DNA of 21,755 nt from Lachnospiraceae bacterium UBA7182 (lineage in GTDB: Bacteria; Bacillota; Clostridia; Lachnospirales; Lachnospiraceae): assembly GCA_002491115.1 (NCBI GenBank), contig DKVI01000114.1, positions 1 through 21,755 on the forward strand, written 5' to 3'. A program made the translations under genes and the position numbers. Shown here in pieces: positions 7,254 to 14,619 of the stretch (position 1 is the stretch's first letter; each line of letters begins with the position of its first letter). The notes beneath the pieces were generated by a model. That model had not been told where the DNA came from. It saw only the letters and a list, made by a program, of their open reading frames with translations, and searched no databases.

Positions 7254-8336
7254 TCAGATATGATATCTCTCATACTCGCATTCACACGGATTTCCCTTGC
7301 AGAAATAAATATCTCCGGCAGTCAGATTCACGATCATTGAAAATACAGTTCCCATGCGAAGTCCCTGCTCTACTTTCGGATCATCGTGCCTGCAGATACT
7401 GCAGGGATACTCCACATGGTCTGCCAGCACTTCCATGATATCCTTTTCAGTAATCTCTGTTTTCTTCCGGCACATCAGCTTTTCTGCCCGTCCAAGGCGT
7501 ACAAAACTGTCTGTCAGCTTGTACTTTGTTGTATCCTTCCTGGGAGCAATGGGAAGTCTCGGACTGATAAAATGGTTGGTATGAACCAACAGCCCGTCCT
7601 TCGGATACAGGACATCAAAATCTTCATTTTCGATCTCCAGATCAATGCATTCCCCGTTTTTATGCCCTAACATAAAATTCGCGCAGCATCCCAGAGGCAT
7701 CCTCGTAGCAGCCTTTACCGCCTCTGCCAGTGTCTCGCAGTCCAGAATCCCGCGCATGGCCATATGCAGCGGAAGGCCGGCCGGCGCCTGGTTGGTAGAC
7801 AACGCATTCAGATATAAGCAGACCCCCGCGCTGTTAAAACCGGTCTTGCCGATGATTCCGGCTTCTGTCACCATGAAGATCGTCGGTTTTCCGTTTTTCT
7901 GCCGGATCTTCATCATAATCATAGAGGATCTCTGGCTTGTTTTCCAGTCCCAGTTATGAGCCAGATATGCATTTCCTGCTTTTCCGGCGTCAGAACTGAC
8001 ACCAATGGAGGTACAGCCTCCGTCCATCTGGTCAAACTCTTTTCCTACAAATACCAGTTCACTCCTGCAGTTCAGTGCAAGGATATCTTCAAAATCAAAC
8101 TCTGATCCGTCTGCGATCCCCCTCATTTCCTCCAGATAATCCTTATTATATTCGGTTATGACCGGAATGAACGTCCGGGACAGTTCTCTTGCCCTGCCCC
8201 AGGAAAGATCAGAATAATCCATAAACATCTGTTTATAGCATTCGATGCTTCCTTTGATTTGTGCCCGAAAATTTTCTCCCTGCTGATAGCCAATCTCATA
8301 TGGCGATCCTTCAATCTCAATATACGGAAAATTCAT
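7254..8336 (-). CDS. C45-family Ntn-hydrolase (acyl-CoA:6-APA acyltransferase-like)
   Basis: A self-processing amidohydrolase of the AAT/peptidase C45 group, about 360 residues. The precursor is expected to cut itself before the Cys of DGGCTSIGV to expose an N-terminal cysteine nucleophile. After this come YLAHNWDW (the conserved AHNWD core), GKTGFNSAGVCLYLN and LVHTNHF, all typical. The N-terminal part (SPYEIGYQQGE) is the usual pro-segment. No signal peptide is seen. The start is at ATG 8336, behind AGGAGG with seven bases of spacing; an upstream ATG at 8378 has no good ribosome site. Members cleave or transfer amide-linked acyl groups; the substrate here is unknown but fits an operon rich in hydrolases. 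It is followed by larA after 29 bases. Confidence 0.88.
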   Translation of the reverse strand: MNFPYIEIEGSPYEIGYQQGENFRAQIKGSIECYKQMFMDYSDLSWGRARELSRTFIPVITEYNKDYLEEMRGIADGSEFDFEDILALNCRSELVFVGKEFDQMDGGCTSIGVSSDAGKAGNAYLAHNWDWKTSQRSSMIMMKIRQKNGKPTIFMVTEAGIIGKTGFNSAGVCLYLNALSTNQAPAGLPLHMAMRGILDCETLAEAVKAATRMPLGCCANFMLGHKNGECIDLEIENEDFDVLYPKDGLLVHTNHFISPRLPIAPRKDTTKYKLTDSFVRLGRAEKLMCRKKTEITEKDIMEVLADHVEYPCSICRHDDPKVEQGLRMGTVFSMIVNLTAGDIYFCKGNPCECEYERYHI

Positions 8337-8378
8337 CTCTATGCCTCCTGAATTAAAATTCCTCTTCCGCCGTTTCAT

Positions 8379-8891
8379 TTACTTTTTCTTTTCATACCAT
8401 CCTCTGAACGCAATGGTCATCCATCCGAAAATCAGTCCCAGAGTCAGATACACCATCTCTGTGATAAAAACAGTTCCAAAAGACGCCCCCGGCACATAAT
8501 TCATACATCCAAAAAAGGTTCCGGCTGCTATGTACACGGCTGGCACAAAGCTGAACAGTTCCGGCGCCAGCTCCAGATAAAACAAAAGCCATGCAATGAT
8601 CAGGACTGCCACCGGTACTGCGAAGAAACCCAGGGTTCCGAAAGAACCGCCCATGGTAATGATGATCATGGACGCCAGAATTCCGATGATAAAGCCCACG
8701 AAAGACCGTACCCCGTTCATAACGGTGCAGCCGGCCATAAAATAAGTTGCCCAGGCCAGAAAGGAAACCCAGGAAAATCCGACGTTCCCTGTCGGCGGCA
8801 GCAGCCCGTGCAGGACATTATCGATAATCTGAATCACGCATGCCTGACAGCCTACAAATAGCGCGATCGGTGTATGTTTTGCAAATTTCAT
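8379..8891 (-). CDS. DUF1097 integral membrane protein
   Basis: A 170-residue protein with about five to six hydrophobic helices and a short basic C-terminus (YEKKK). The pattern FSWVSFLAWATYFMAG followed by a glycine-rich helix and an ASFGTV segment resembles the DUF1097 family (E. coli YcdZ type), whose function is not established. Ribosome site GGGGG before ATG 8891. It lies 15 bases after the CobW-type gene and 42 bases before the C45 hydrolase start, so it is inside the operon. It could be a channel or transporter for the substrate or product; that role is inference only. Confidence 0.75.
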   Translation of the reverse strand: MKFAKHTPIALFVGCQACVIQIIDNVLHGLLPPTGNVGFSWVSFLAWATYFMAGCTVMNGVRSFVGFIIGILASMIIITMGGSFGTLGFFAVPVAVLIIAWLLFYLELAPELFSFVPAVYIAAGTFFGCMNYVPGASFGTVFITEMVYLTLGLIFGWMTIAFRGWYEKKK

Positions 8892-8906
8892 ATGTTATAC
8901 CCCCTT

Positions 8907-9974
8907 TTAAGAATTCTCCAGTATTGAAAGAAAGCATCTAAGCGAATACTCTACCCGCTCCGGCGAAATTCCCTGCACGATAAATACAATGCGGGAAGAA
9001 TGATCTTCGCTGGGCCATTCCTCCAGATGCATGGGCGGAGTGATATGGCTCTGTACGGTATTTAAGACCACCGGCCCCAGAGCGTCCGGCACATTCAAAA
9101 GTCCTTTGATCCTCAGAAGCTGTGGTCCGTAACGGTGAATCAGCGCAGAAAGCCAGATACAGAACGCAGTCCAGTTCAGCGGTGTCTCCGTACGGATAGA
9201 GAAAGTTTGAATCTCTCCTTCCTTATGCTGCTCCTGATGGTATTGTTGAATCCGCCCTGTCTTATCCGAGAATCTCCGGCTCCCCGCAGTCTGAATCTTC
9301 GGAAGGCATTTCAGCCACGCCTGTACTTCTGTACTCTTTGTCTTTGGATTAAACGGATCAATGTCAAAAAGCTGTGTCCAGAGAGATTCCTCTTCATTGG
9401 CGTCCAGCAGGACTGCCACCGGATTCACCTGATGGATCTTCTCCCTGGCCTGCCTGATCTGTTCCGGTTCTGCAATATCCGTCTTCGTCAGCACCAGACG
9501 ATCCGCAATCGCTGCCTGTCTCATACTTTCCGGATGGGTGTCGATCTGCCCTGCGCCGAAGATTGCATCGATGGTCGTGATAATATTCGCCAGTCTCACC
9601 TGACGGCGCAGCATCAGATCCCCGACCAGTGTCTGCGCAATCGGCGTCGGATCTGCCAGTCCGGTTGTCTCGATCAGAATCCGATCAAAAGGAGGGACTG
9701 TTCCGCTGGAACGTCCGTCGATCAGCTCCCGCAGCCCTTTCTGCAGATCCGAACGCATGGAGCAGCATACGCATCCGTTTTTCAGAACCAGAGTCGTCTC
9801 CGTCATTTTCTGTATGTAGAGATCATCCAGAGCAACCTCTCCCAGCTCATTCATCAGCACAGCAACCCCGGCCCCTTCCCTGCCTCCAAGCAGCTTTTGC
9901 AAAAGAGTCGTCTTCCCACTCCCCAGAAAGCCCGTAAGTACCGTAACCGGTATCCGCTCGTCATTTTTTATCAT
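8907..9974 (-). CDS. CobW/COG0523-type metallochaperone GTPase
   Basis: COG0523 GTPases deliver metals such as zinc, cobalt or nickel to client enzymes. This 355-residue protein has the P-loop GFLGSGKT (15-22), the metal-binding NGCVCC motif (Cys68, Cys70, Cys71), the ETTGLADP switch region and a TKTD base-recognition motif. Then come a histidine-containing linker (QYHQEQHKE, about 240-250) and a CobW C-terminal domain. Ribosome site GGGGGGAGA before ATG 9974. It sits 21 bases after the CxxC mini-protein. Candidate clients in the same operon are the LarA racemase (Ni), the deacetylase-fold hydrolase (Zn) and malic enzyme (Mn/Mg). The nearest partner by order is the deacetylase-fold hydrolase. 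It is not a cobalamin synthesis gene here. Confidence 0.9.
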   Translation of the reverse strand: MIKNDERIPVTVLTGFLGSGKTTLLQKLLGGREGAGVAVLMNELGEVALDDLYIQKMTETTLVLKNGCVCCSMRSDLQKGLRELIDGRSSGTVPPFDRILIETTGLADPTPIAQTLVGDLMLRRQVRLANIITTIDAIFGAGQIDTHPESMRQAAIADRLVLTKTDIAEPEQIRQAREKIHQVNPVAVLLDANEEESLWTQLFDIDPFNPKTKSTEVQAWLKCLPKIQTAGSRRFSDKTGRIQQYHQEQHKEGEIQTFSIRTETPLNWTAFCIWLSALIHRYGPQLLRIKGLLNVPDALGPVVLNTVQSHITPPMHLEEWPSEDHSSRIVFIVQGISPERVEYSLRCFLSILENS

Positions 9975-9995
9975 GGAATCTCCCCCCTTATCTTT

Positions 9996-10319
9996 TTACG
10001 TTTTTGAAGATTCAATAAGTTCCAGAAATGCTTCGTCAAGCGGATCTACCGGGCGCAGGCCGATCTTATCTGCTTCCACCCATACATGCCCCAGGCTGTC
10101 AACAATCTTCGTTTTTCCGGTCGGTCCTTTGAGGATCAGTTTTTCTCCGAAATCGCTGATCTTTGCCTTGCCTGGTCCAAGAAGAATATTGACCATTTTG
10201 ATCAGTTTCTGCCGCTCCCCTCTCCGTGTCTCATCCTTTTTTCCGCCGATCCCTTCCGGATTTCCCGCCCGGTCCATCCAGTCCGGCGTACCGCTCAATA
10301 CTCCGCAGGCTGCGCACAT
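9996..10319 (-). CDS. Small CxxC protein linked to a CobW-type gene
   Basis: A 107-residue soluble protein starting MCAACGVLSGTPDW, with a CxxC pair (Cys2 and Cys5) at the extreme N-terminus. A basic helix (RRGERQKLIKMVNILLG) and a compact beta-rich C-terminal part (ILKGPTGKTKIVDSLGHVW, then PVDPLDEAFLEL) follow. I recall similar CxxC mini-proteins beside CobW-type GTPases in other bacteria, but I know no established function. The position between the deacetylase-fold hydrolase and the CobW gene, with an excellent AGGAGG ribosome site, suggests a metal-handling or adaptor partner. It comes directly after an internal terminator-like hairpin (10360-10384). Confidence 0.75.
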   Translation of the reverse strand: MCAACGVLSGTPDWMDRAGNPEGIGGKKDETRRGERQKLIKMVNILLGPGKAKISDFGEKLILKGPTGKTKIVDSLGHVWVEADKIGLRPVDPLDEAFLELIESSKT

Positions 10320-10359
10320 ATTCTTTTCCTCCTCTTGTACAGTTTTATTCTTTTCAAAA

Positions 10360-10384
10360 GAGCTGCCGCAGGCTGCGGCAGCTC
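10360..10384 (-). terminator. Terminator-like hairpin inside the operon
   Basis: GAGCTGCCGCA and TGCGGCAGCTC form a perfect, GC-rich 11-bp stem with a three-base loop. On the minus strand TTTT follows at once. It lies in the 83-base gap between the deacetylase-fold gene and the CxxC gene. No promoter is seen between it and the next gene, so it probably acts as a partial terminator or RNA-end stabiliser that sets expression of the two halves of the operon. Confidence 0.7.
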
Positions 10385-10402
10385 CAATATTAAAACACCG
10401 GA

Positions 10403-11332
10403 TTACAGACCGCTGGTTCCTCCGACTTCGATTCCGGAGCCGAACGGGCAGCGCCTGCGGAAATCTTCTGCCATTTCTTCCATCGTCACGAAGCGGACTC
10501 CCTCATGTTTTCTCATATGATCGATCATGCGCTCCAGCGCCACAAGTACATGGGGATGTCCGGAAGCGTCCGGATGAATGCAGATCGGAAAAACTGCATA
10601 ATCAAAGTGACGGTATACCCAGTTGAACTGATCCATCCAGATCTCTTCCAGCTGGCTGCCGGTGATCCATCCATGGCTGTTAGCGGAAGCTTTTACAAAG
10701 AGCATGGGCGGCGCATCATCCAGATGCCAGCTGCAGGGGATCTCCACCATGTCTACTTCTTTGCCCGGTACCCATGGTTTCATCCAGTCTGCCGCTTTCC
10801 CTGTATAGTCAATCTTGGTCCAGCTGTCCCCTTCACGCAGGTAATGCGGATGATAGTCGTCTTCCATCAAAGAGCTGTCATATACGATTCCGCGCGACCG
10901 CAACAGTTCGATGGTGTTTGTACTCAGTTCCCACCAGGGCGCCATATATCCCCGCGGTTTCTTTCCTGAGATGCGTTCAATCACTTCTATGGTATGATCC
11001 AGCACATCCGCTTCCTGCTCGCGGGTCATAGCCAGGGGATTCTCATGCAGATATCCATGCATGGCAATCTCTGCGCCGGAGTCCACGATCATCTTCGCCG
11101 CTTTCGGAAAGCTTTCCATGGCATGTCCGGTCACTCCCCAGGTAATATTTTTGCTGATGCCGTTTCTCTCAAACAAATCCAAAAGACGCGGCACTCCACG
11201 TTTCGCGCCGTGAACACCTCTTGAAATATCACACGGAGAATCTTCCCCGCCCCAGGATCCGATCCAAAGCGCTACTGCGTCAAAATGCGGATTGATACAA
11301 ACCTGAATGTCTTTTTTTGTTGTGTTGCTCAT
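10403..11332 (-). CDS. Polysaccharide-deacetylase-fold hydrolase (HpPgdA/cyclic imidase-like)
   Basis: A CE4-fold (NodB-like) metal hydrolase of about 309 residues. It shows the metal-binding pattern of the Helicobacter PgdA-like branch: PHFDAV with Asp18, MHGYLHENP with His92 and His96, then the RGYMAPWWELS substrate-groove segment, and ICIHPD with His253. No signal peptide or membrane helix is seen, which argues against action on the cell wall. Relatives of this branch include cytoplasmic cyclic imide hydrolases and allantoinase-type enzymes, so hydrolysis of a cyclic or linear amide is my preferred reading. The start at ATG 11332 has AAGGAGG at eight bases; ATG 11356 lacks it. Third gene of the operon. 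Confidence 0.85.
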   Translation of the reverse strand: MSNTTKKDIQVCINPHFDAVALWIGSWGGEDSPCDISRGVHGAKRGVPRLLDLFERNGISKNITWGVTGHAMESFPKAAKMIVDSGAEIAMHGYLHENPLAMTREQEADVLDHTIEVIERISGKKPRGYMAPWWELSTNTIELLRSRGIVYDSSLMEDDYHPHYLREGDSWTKIDYTGKAADWMKPWVPGKEVDMVEIPCSWHLDDAPPMLFVKASANSHGWITGSQLEEIWMDQFNWVYRHFDYAVFPICIHPDASGHPHVLVALERMIDHMRKHEGVRFVTMEEMAEDFRRRCPFGSGIEVGGTSGL

Positions 11333-11363
11333 AAATAGTTCCTCCTTCTTTTTCAATAGATTT

Positions 11364-12308
11364 TTAAACTTGTGTTACAAGGCAGTCCCAGATCAGTTGC
11401 CGAATGGGTGATGTGTCATAGTTCCCATTGGAACCGCCGTCGTTCTTGTCAAGAGAAATGACGGTGATGACTGCATTCTTTTCCGGAAGTACAATACAGT
11501 ACTGACCAAAGATGCCCCACATATATGCAGCATGATTGACTCCGTCGATCCACGTCTGATATCCGTAGCCGGCTTTCACAGGCGGATCTGCAGGAATGTA
11601 TTCTCCGGTTTCCGAATAAGAAGTCATCATGTCTTTCACGAACGCTTCCGATATAATGCGTTTTCCATTATAAATTCCGCCGTTTGCCAGCAGCTGCCCG
11701 AACTGTCCCAGCTCGTCCGCATTCACGGCTAATCCGTTGGCCGCGATCGTCCTGCCCATAGGACAGCTTCCCCACTCTACATTATGGATGCCAATGGGTT
11801 CAAAAAGCCGGTATCTGAGGTACTCTCTCAAATTTTGTCCTGTCTTCTTCTGGATCAGCGCTCCCAGCATATAGGGACAGGCATTGTTGTAAAGAAAGAC
11901 GGTGCCCGGTTTGTTATCGAACTTTCCCGCCGTATAGAAAAAACGAACCCAGTCTCTTTCATGCTTCCTCTCATACCCGTCTCTCCACATCATCGTCTCA
12001 CTTAAACCTGCTGTCATCGTAAGCAGATGACGGACCGTGATGTTCAGGGCGTTTTCATTCGTCACATCATAGGATTCTTCCTTAAACGTATCGCTGATAC
12101 GTTCATCCAGTGTGATCAGCCCTTCTTCCAGAGCGATTCCCACGCCCAGTCCTGCAACCGTCTTGCTGACGGAATAAGTCTCAAACCGGGGCTTTGCCTC
12201 AAACCGGGCCCAGTCGCCCAACACCCTGTCATCCTTCCGGACCTGTGCATTCAGGATATAAAAGCCCTGTTTCTCTGCTTCCTGAATAAACTGTCTGACC
12301 AGATCCAT
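11364..12308 (-). CDS. Serine hydrolase, class C beta-lactamase fold (S12-like)
   Basis: A 314-residue penicillin-binding-protein-fold hydrolase. The SxxK motif is SVSK (Ser46 nucleophile, Lys49), the YxN motif is YNN (Tyr140, Asn142), and the third motif is replaced by a WGIFGQ segment. It has no signal peptide, so it is probably cytoplasmic and not a wall enzyme or secreted beta-lactamase. Family members include esterases, DD-peptidases and amide hydrolases such as 6-aminohexanoate-dimer hydrolase. It starts three bases after the SemiSWEET stop, with AGGAGAGG ahead of the ATG, and ends about 32 bases before the start of the deacetylase-fold gene. In this operon an amide- or ester-cleaving catabolic role is the natural guess. 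Confidence 0.88.
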   Translation of the reverse strand: MDLVRQFIQEAEKQGFYILNAQVRKDDRVLGDWARFEAKPRFETYSVSKTVAGLGVGIALEEGLITLDERISDTFKEESYDVTNENALNITVRHLLTMTAGLSETMMWRDGYERKHERDWVRFFYTAGKFDNKPGTVFLYNNACPYMLGALIQKKTGQNLREYLRYRLFEPIGIHNVEWGSCPMGRTIAANGLAVNADELGQFGQLLANGGIYNGKRIISEAFVKDMMTSYSETGEYIPADPPVKAGYGYQTWIDGVNHAAYMWGIFGQYCIVLPEKNAVITVISLDKNDGGSNGNYDTSPIRQLIWDCLVTQV

Positions 12309-12311
12309 ACC

Positions 12312-12581
12312 CTATCCTCTCCTTTCTTTCCGACGGTTGACAAAATACAAAGCAATGTTTGCCGCAACCGTAACCAGATTTAACACATAGAAGAAAATCA
12401 CATAGGTAATATTCCCGGCCAGGATCTTGGATGCGATACCGCTGATATATCCAACCTCTATCAGACAGAAAAATGTCAGTGAGACGCCTTTTGTGGAACC
12501 TGATCGATATGCTTTCATAAAATTGATCGGCCATGAAAAACCAAAACAGATTAACATGATCATTTCCAGAATATTTACCAC
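12312..12581 (-). CDS. SemiSWEET/PQ-loop-type small transporter
   Basis: An 89-residue protein with three hydrophobic helices and a basic C-terminus (NRRKERRG), as in bacterial SemiSWEETs, which work as dimers. The first helix contains FSWPINF, resembling the PQ-loop proline motif, and is followed by the typical KAYRSGSTKGVSL loop. The start is a GTG at 12581 with AAAGGAGA about nine bases upstream. As first gene of the operon, three bases before the serine hydrolase, it may carry the substrate. SemiSWEETs are best known for sugars, so a different or derivatised small molecule would be unusual. Transport itself is inferred from the family. Confidence 0.8.
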   Translation of the reverse strand: MVNILEMIMLICFGFSWPINFMKAYRSGSTKGVSLTFFCLIEVGYISGIASKILAGNITYVIFFYVLNLVTVAANIALYFVNRRKERRG

Positions 12582-12941
12582 GAAAAATGTTCTCCTTTCT
12601 GTGATTATTCATGGTGTTATCATAATGGCCTGAAGAATATTCGGGAAGAATGTGTTTACTCCCAACCTTGTTAAGTAAAATATGTCATCCATATTTCTAT
12701 ACAAAATTCCTTCTCTTTTTTTGGACACTTTCCCTATAAAATCTTCTTTTTATCCTTTTGCTTATCTATCTCAGTCTTCAAAACTCGTCCAATTTTTGTG
12801 TATTTTTCATAATTATATTGAATTATTTTTGTATAATATAGATATTTTACACATTCCTGTTGCATTCCGTCTATATTCAGTGTATGATATACCTAGTGAA
12901 CAGGTGAATAAATATAAAATACAAAAACAGGAGGCTTCTTT
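12582..12941. other. Divergent regulatory region between the operon and the LysR gene
   Basis: This AT-rich 360-base gap separates the ten-gene operon from the divergently transcribed LysR regulator. A good promoter for the LysR side lies at 12860-12888. I found no near-consensus promoter for the operon side, which fits a promoter that needs an activator. No riboswitch-like or terminator structure was seen. Confidence 0.6.
12860..12888 (+). promoter_or_regulatory. Promoter for the LysR-GntR pair
   Basis: TTGCAT (12860-12865), a 17-bp spacer and TATGAT (12883-12888). The predicted start is near 12895, leaving a leader of about 47 bases to the ATG at 12942, which is preceded by AGGAGG. Confidence 0.55.
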
Positions 12942-13853
12942 ATGATCTTTAAAGATATCGACCGGCTCCTTTCCATAGAAAAACATGGCAGCATTTCCAA
13001 AGCGGCCGACGAACTTTATATTTCCAGATCTGCACTCACACAACAGATGAAGCAGTTGGAAAAAGAACTGGGATTTACGATTTTTACAAGAGATCATACA
13101 GGTATTTGTATGACAGAAGAGGGTTCTTACCTTATTGAAGAAATGCAGAAAATAAAAACAAACTATGAAGACACGATCCAGCATTACCGCCAAAAACAGC
13201 ATGGAGCCCGGGATTCCATCGTAATCGGACTGATGCCCAATCTGAAATCCCCCTTTTTACCCAACGTGTGCAAAAAATTCCGTCAGCAGCACCCGGAAGT
13301 CCAAATCCGGTTTCAAGAATATTTTCTAAAAGATTACATATACAGATTCCAGGCCAGGGAATTTGATATCAGCACAGAGTATTTCTACAATTATATCCAT
13401 GACATCAAGGGACTGTGCGCAAAGAGGCTGGCAACGATCTCTCATACACTGCTGGTAGTTCCGGATCATCCCCTGGCTTCAAAGCCTTCTATTGGATTTG
13501 AAGACCTCCGCGGACATAAGCTGATCATGTACCGGAGAGGCATCACCAAAAGCGAGGATCTGCTGCGGGACTATTTGCTGTACCATGAGCCTGAGATCAC
13601 CATTCTGGATATAGACTCCTATGACGGAGCCCTGTTTACCAGATGCGAGCTGGAAAGCGCAGTCCTTCTCTCCTATTCTCTCTATGACCAAAGCTTTCCT
13701 CAGTTTATCTCTGTTCCGGCCGCATGGAATATCCCTGTTCATCTGGGATTTTATTACCATAGAGACTGCCGCCCCGCTGTCAGAGATTTTATCAAAACCG
13801 CTGAAAACATGTTTCGCACTTATAAAAATTATCATGGAGGATCAAACTTTTGA
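12942..13853 (+). CDS. LysR-family transcriptional regulator
   Basis: A 303-residue regulator of normal LysR length. The N-terminal winged helix-turn-helix reads HGSISKAADELYISRSALTQQMKQLEKELGFTIFTR (about 15-50), as in the family. The remaining two thirds form the periplasmic-binding-protein-like effector domain, beginning near DSIVIGLMP and containing the usual AKRLATISHTLLVVPDHPLA stretch. It starts with ATG behind AGGAGG and seven bases. Its divergent position beside the ten-gene minus-strand operon is the classical arrangement for a LysR activator of that operon. It overlaps the next gene by four bases, so the two regulators are co-translated. The effector is unknown; an operon intermediate is likely. 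Confidence 0.92.
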   Translation: MIFKDIDRLLSIEKHGSISKAADELYISRSALTQQMKQLEKELGFTIFTRDHTGICMTEEGSYLIEEMQKIKTNYEDTIQHYRQKQHGARDSIVIGLMPNLKSPFLPNVCKKFRQQHPEVQIRFQEYFLKDYIYRFQAREFDISTEYFYNYIHDIKGLCAKRLATISHTLLVVPDHPLASKPSIGFEDLRGHKLIMYRRGITKSEDLLRDYLLYHEPEITILDIDSYDGALFTRCELESAVLLSYSLYDQSFPQFISVPAAWNIPVHLGFYYHRDCRPAVRDFIKTAENMFRTYKNYHGGSNF

Positions 13854-14596
13854 CACGAACTACAGATATAAAGATCAAGAAAAATTCAGCGCCTGAACTG
13901 GTATGCAAAAAGATGGAGGGATTTATCTCTGAAGGAATATGGAAAGTTGATGAAAAAGTTCCGCCGGAAGCAGAACTGGCCGAAATGTTCGGTGTCAACC
14001 GATTCACCGTGCGTATGGCTTTGCAAAAACTCAACACCCTTGGCATTCTGGAAACTCATATGGGCGACGGAACCTATGTCCGGTCCTTTGATTTTGAAAA
14101 ACATTTGCAGAATATCTATCATTTCTACATGACGCCGGAATTACTGGAAAATGTTTCCGAATTTCGTGCGGTAATAGAAGTAGAATGTGTACGGCTTGCC
14201 ATAAAACGCCATACCGAAGAAGAGCTGAAAGAATTGGAGCAATACTGCAAAACCTTTGAAGACCGCATCACCGCTTATGTAAATGCCAAAAATGATCCTG
14301 AAAAGCGGAAGGTTCTTTTTGAACAGTTCAATGACGATGATATTGCGCTTCACACGCAGTTATGCAAAATGTCGCACAATGATCTTCTGATCTATGCCTA
14401 CTCCACCGCCAAGGAAGCGATCCGGCAACAAATGCTCACACTTGGATACAAGCGGGTCATGAACTTGAATCCCGGCGACGAAATTATCAGTGTCAACAGC
14501 CACTGGCAGATCTATCATTCCATCGCCAGGAAAGATTTCCGAACCTGTAAGAAAATTCTGACCGAAATGATCGACAATGATGCGCGGGAAATATAG
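13850..14596 (+). CDS. FadR-subfamily GntR transcriptional regulator
   Basis: A 248-residue protein with an N-terminal GntR winged helix (VPPEAELAEMFGVNRFTVRMALQKLNTLGILETHMGDGTYV, about 37-77) and a C-terminal all-helical FCD domain. In the FCD, acidic and His residues (FNDDDIALHTQ, NSHWQIYHSI) suggest a metal-assisted organic-acid ligand site. The start is a TTG that overlaps the LysR stop (TTGA), with GGAGG nine bases upstream. FCD regulators usually bind carboxylic acids, which fits control of a hydroxyacid/malate operon. Having a LysR and a GntR protein co-translated suggests two-input control of the divergent operon; that is inference. Confidence 0.88.
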   Translation: MTRTTDIKIKKNSAPELVCKKMEGFISEGIWKVDEKVPPEAELAEMFGVNRFTVRMALQKLNTLGILETHMGDGTYVRSFDFEKHLQNIYHFYMTPELLENVSEFRAVIEVECVRLAIKRHTEEELKELEQYCKTFEDRITAYVNAKNDPEKRKVLFEQFNDDDIALHTQLCKMSHNDLLIYAYSTAKEAIRQQMLTLGYKRVMNLNPGDEIISVNSHWQIYHSIARKDFRTCKKILTEMIDNDAREI

Positions 14597-14614
14597 CAAA
14601 CGGCCCTCCGTTTG
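14597..14614. terminator. Short hairpin between convergent genes
   Basis: CAAACGG-CCCT-CCGTTTG is a perfect 7-bp stem with a four-base loop. It lies right after the GntR stop and a few bases beyond the stop of the convergent HNH gene. The tails are poor in T, so it is at best a weak bidirectional terminator. It also marks one edge of the AT-rich defence-like operon. Confidence 0.45.
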
Positions 14615-14619
14615 TCGCA

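Noticed and set aside
6181..7263. Plus-strand open frame of 360 codons opposite larA
   Set aside because: Shadow of larA, whose active-site motifs are all on the minus strand; the translated product has no family features.
9135..10007. Plus-strand open frame of 290 codons opposite the CobW gene
   Set aside because: Shadow frame; rich in Arg, Leu and Pro with no domain, no promoter and no ribosome site.
12832..12837. Perfect TATAAT as -10 box for the LysR gene
   Set aside because: No acceptable -35 lies 16-18 bases upstream; the TTGCAT/TATGAT pair at 12860-12888 is better spaced and nearer to the gene.
12813..13202. Minus-strand open frame opposite the LysR N-terminus
   Set aside because: Antisense to the LysR helix-turn-helix region; low-complexity hydrophobic composition without a ribosome site.
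14597..14614. Inverted repeat as the end of an insertion element
   Set aside because: No matching inverted copy was noticed at the other side of the DUF262 operon and no transposase is present; a weak bidirectional terminator is the simpler reading.
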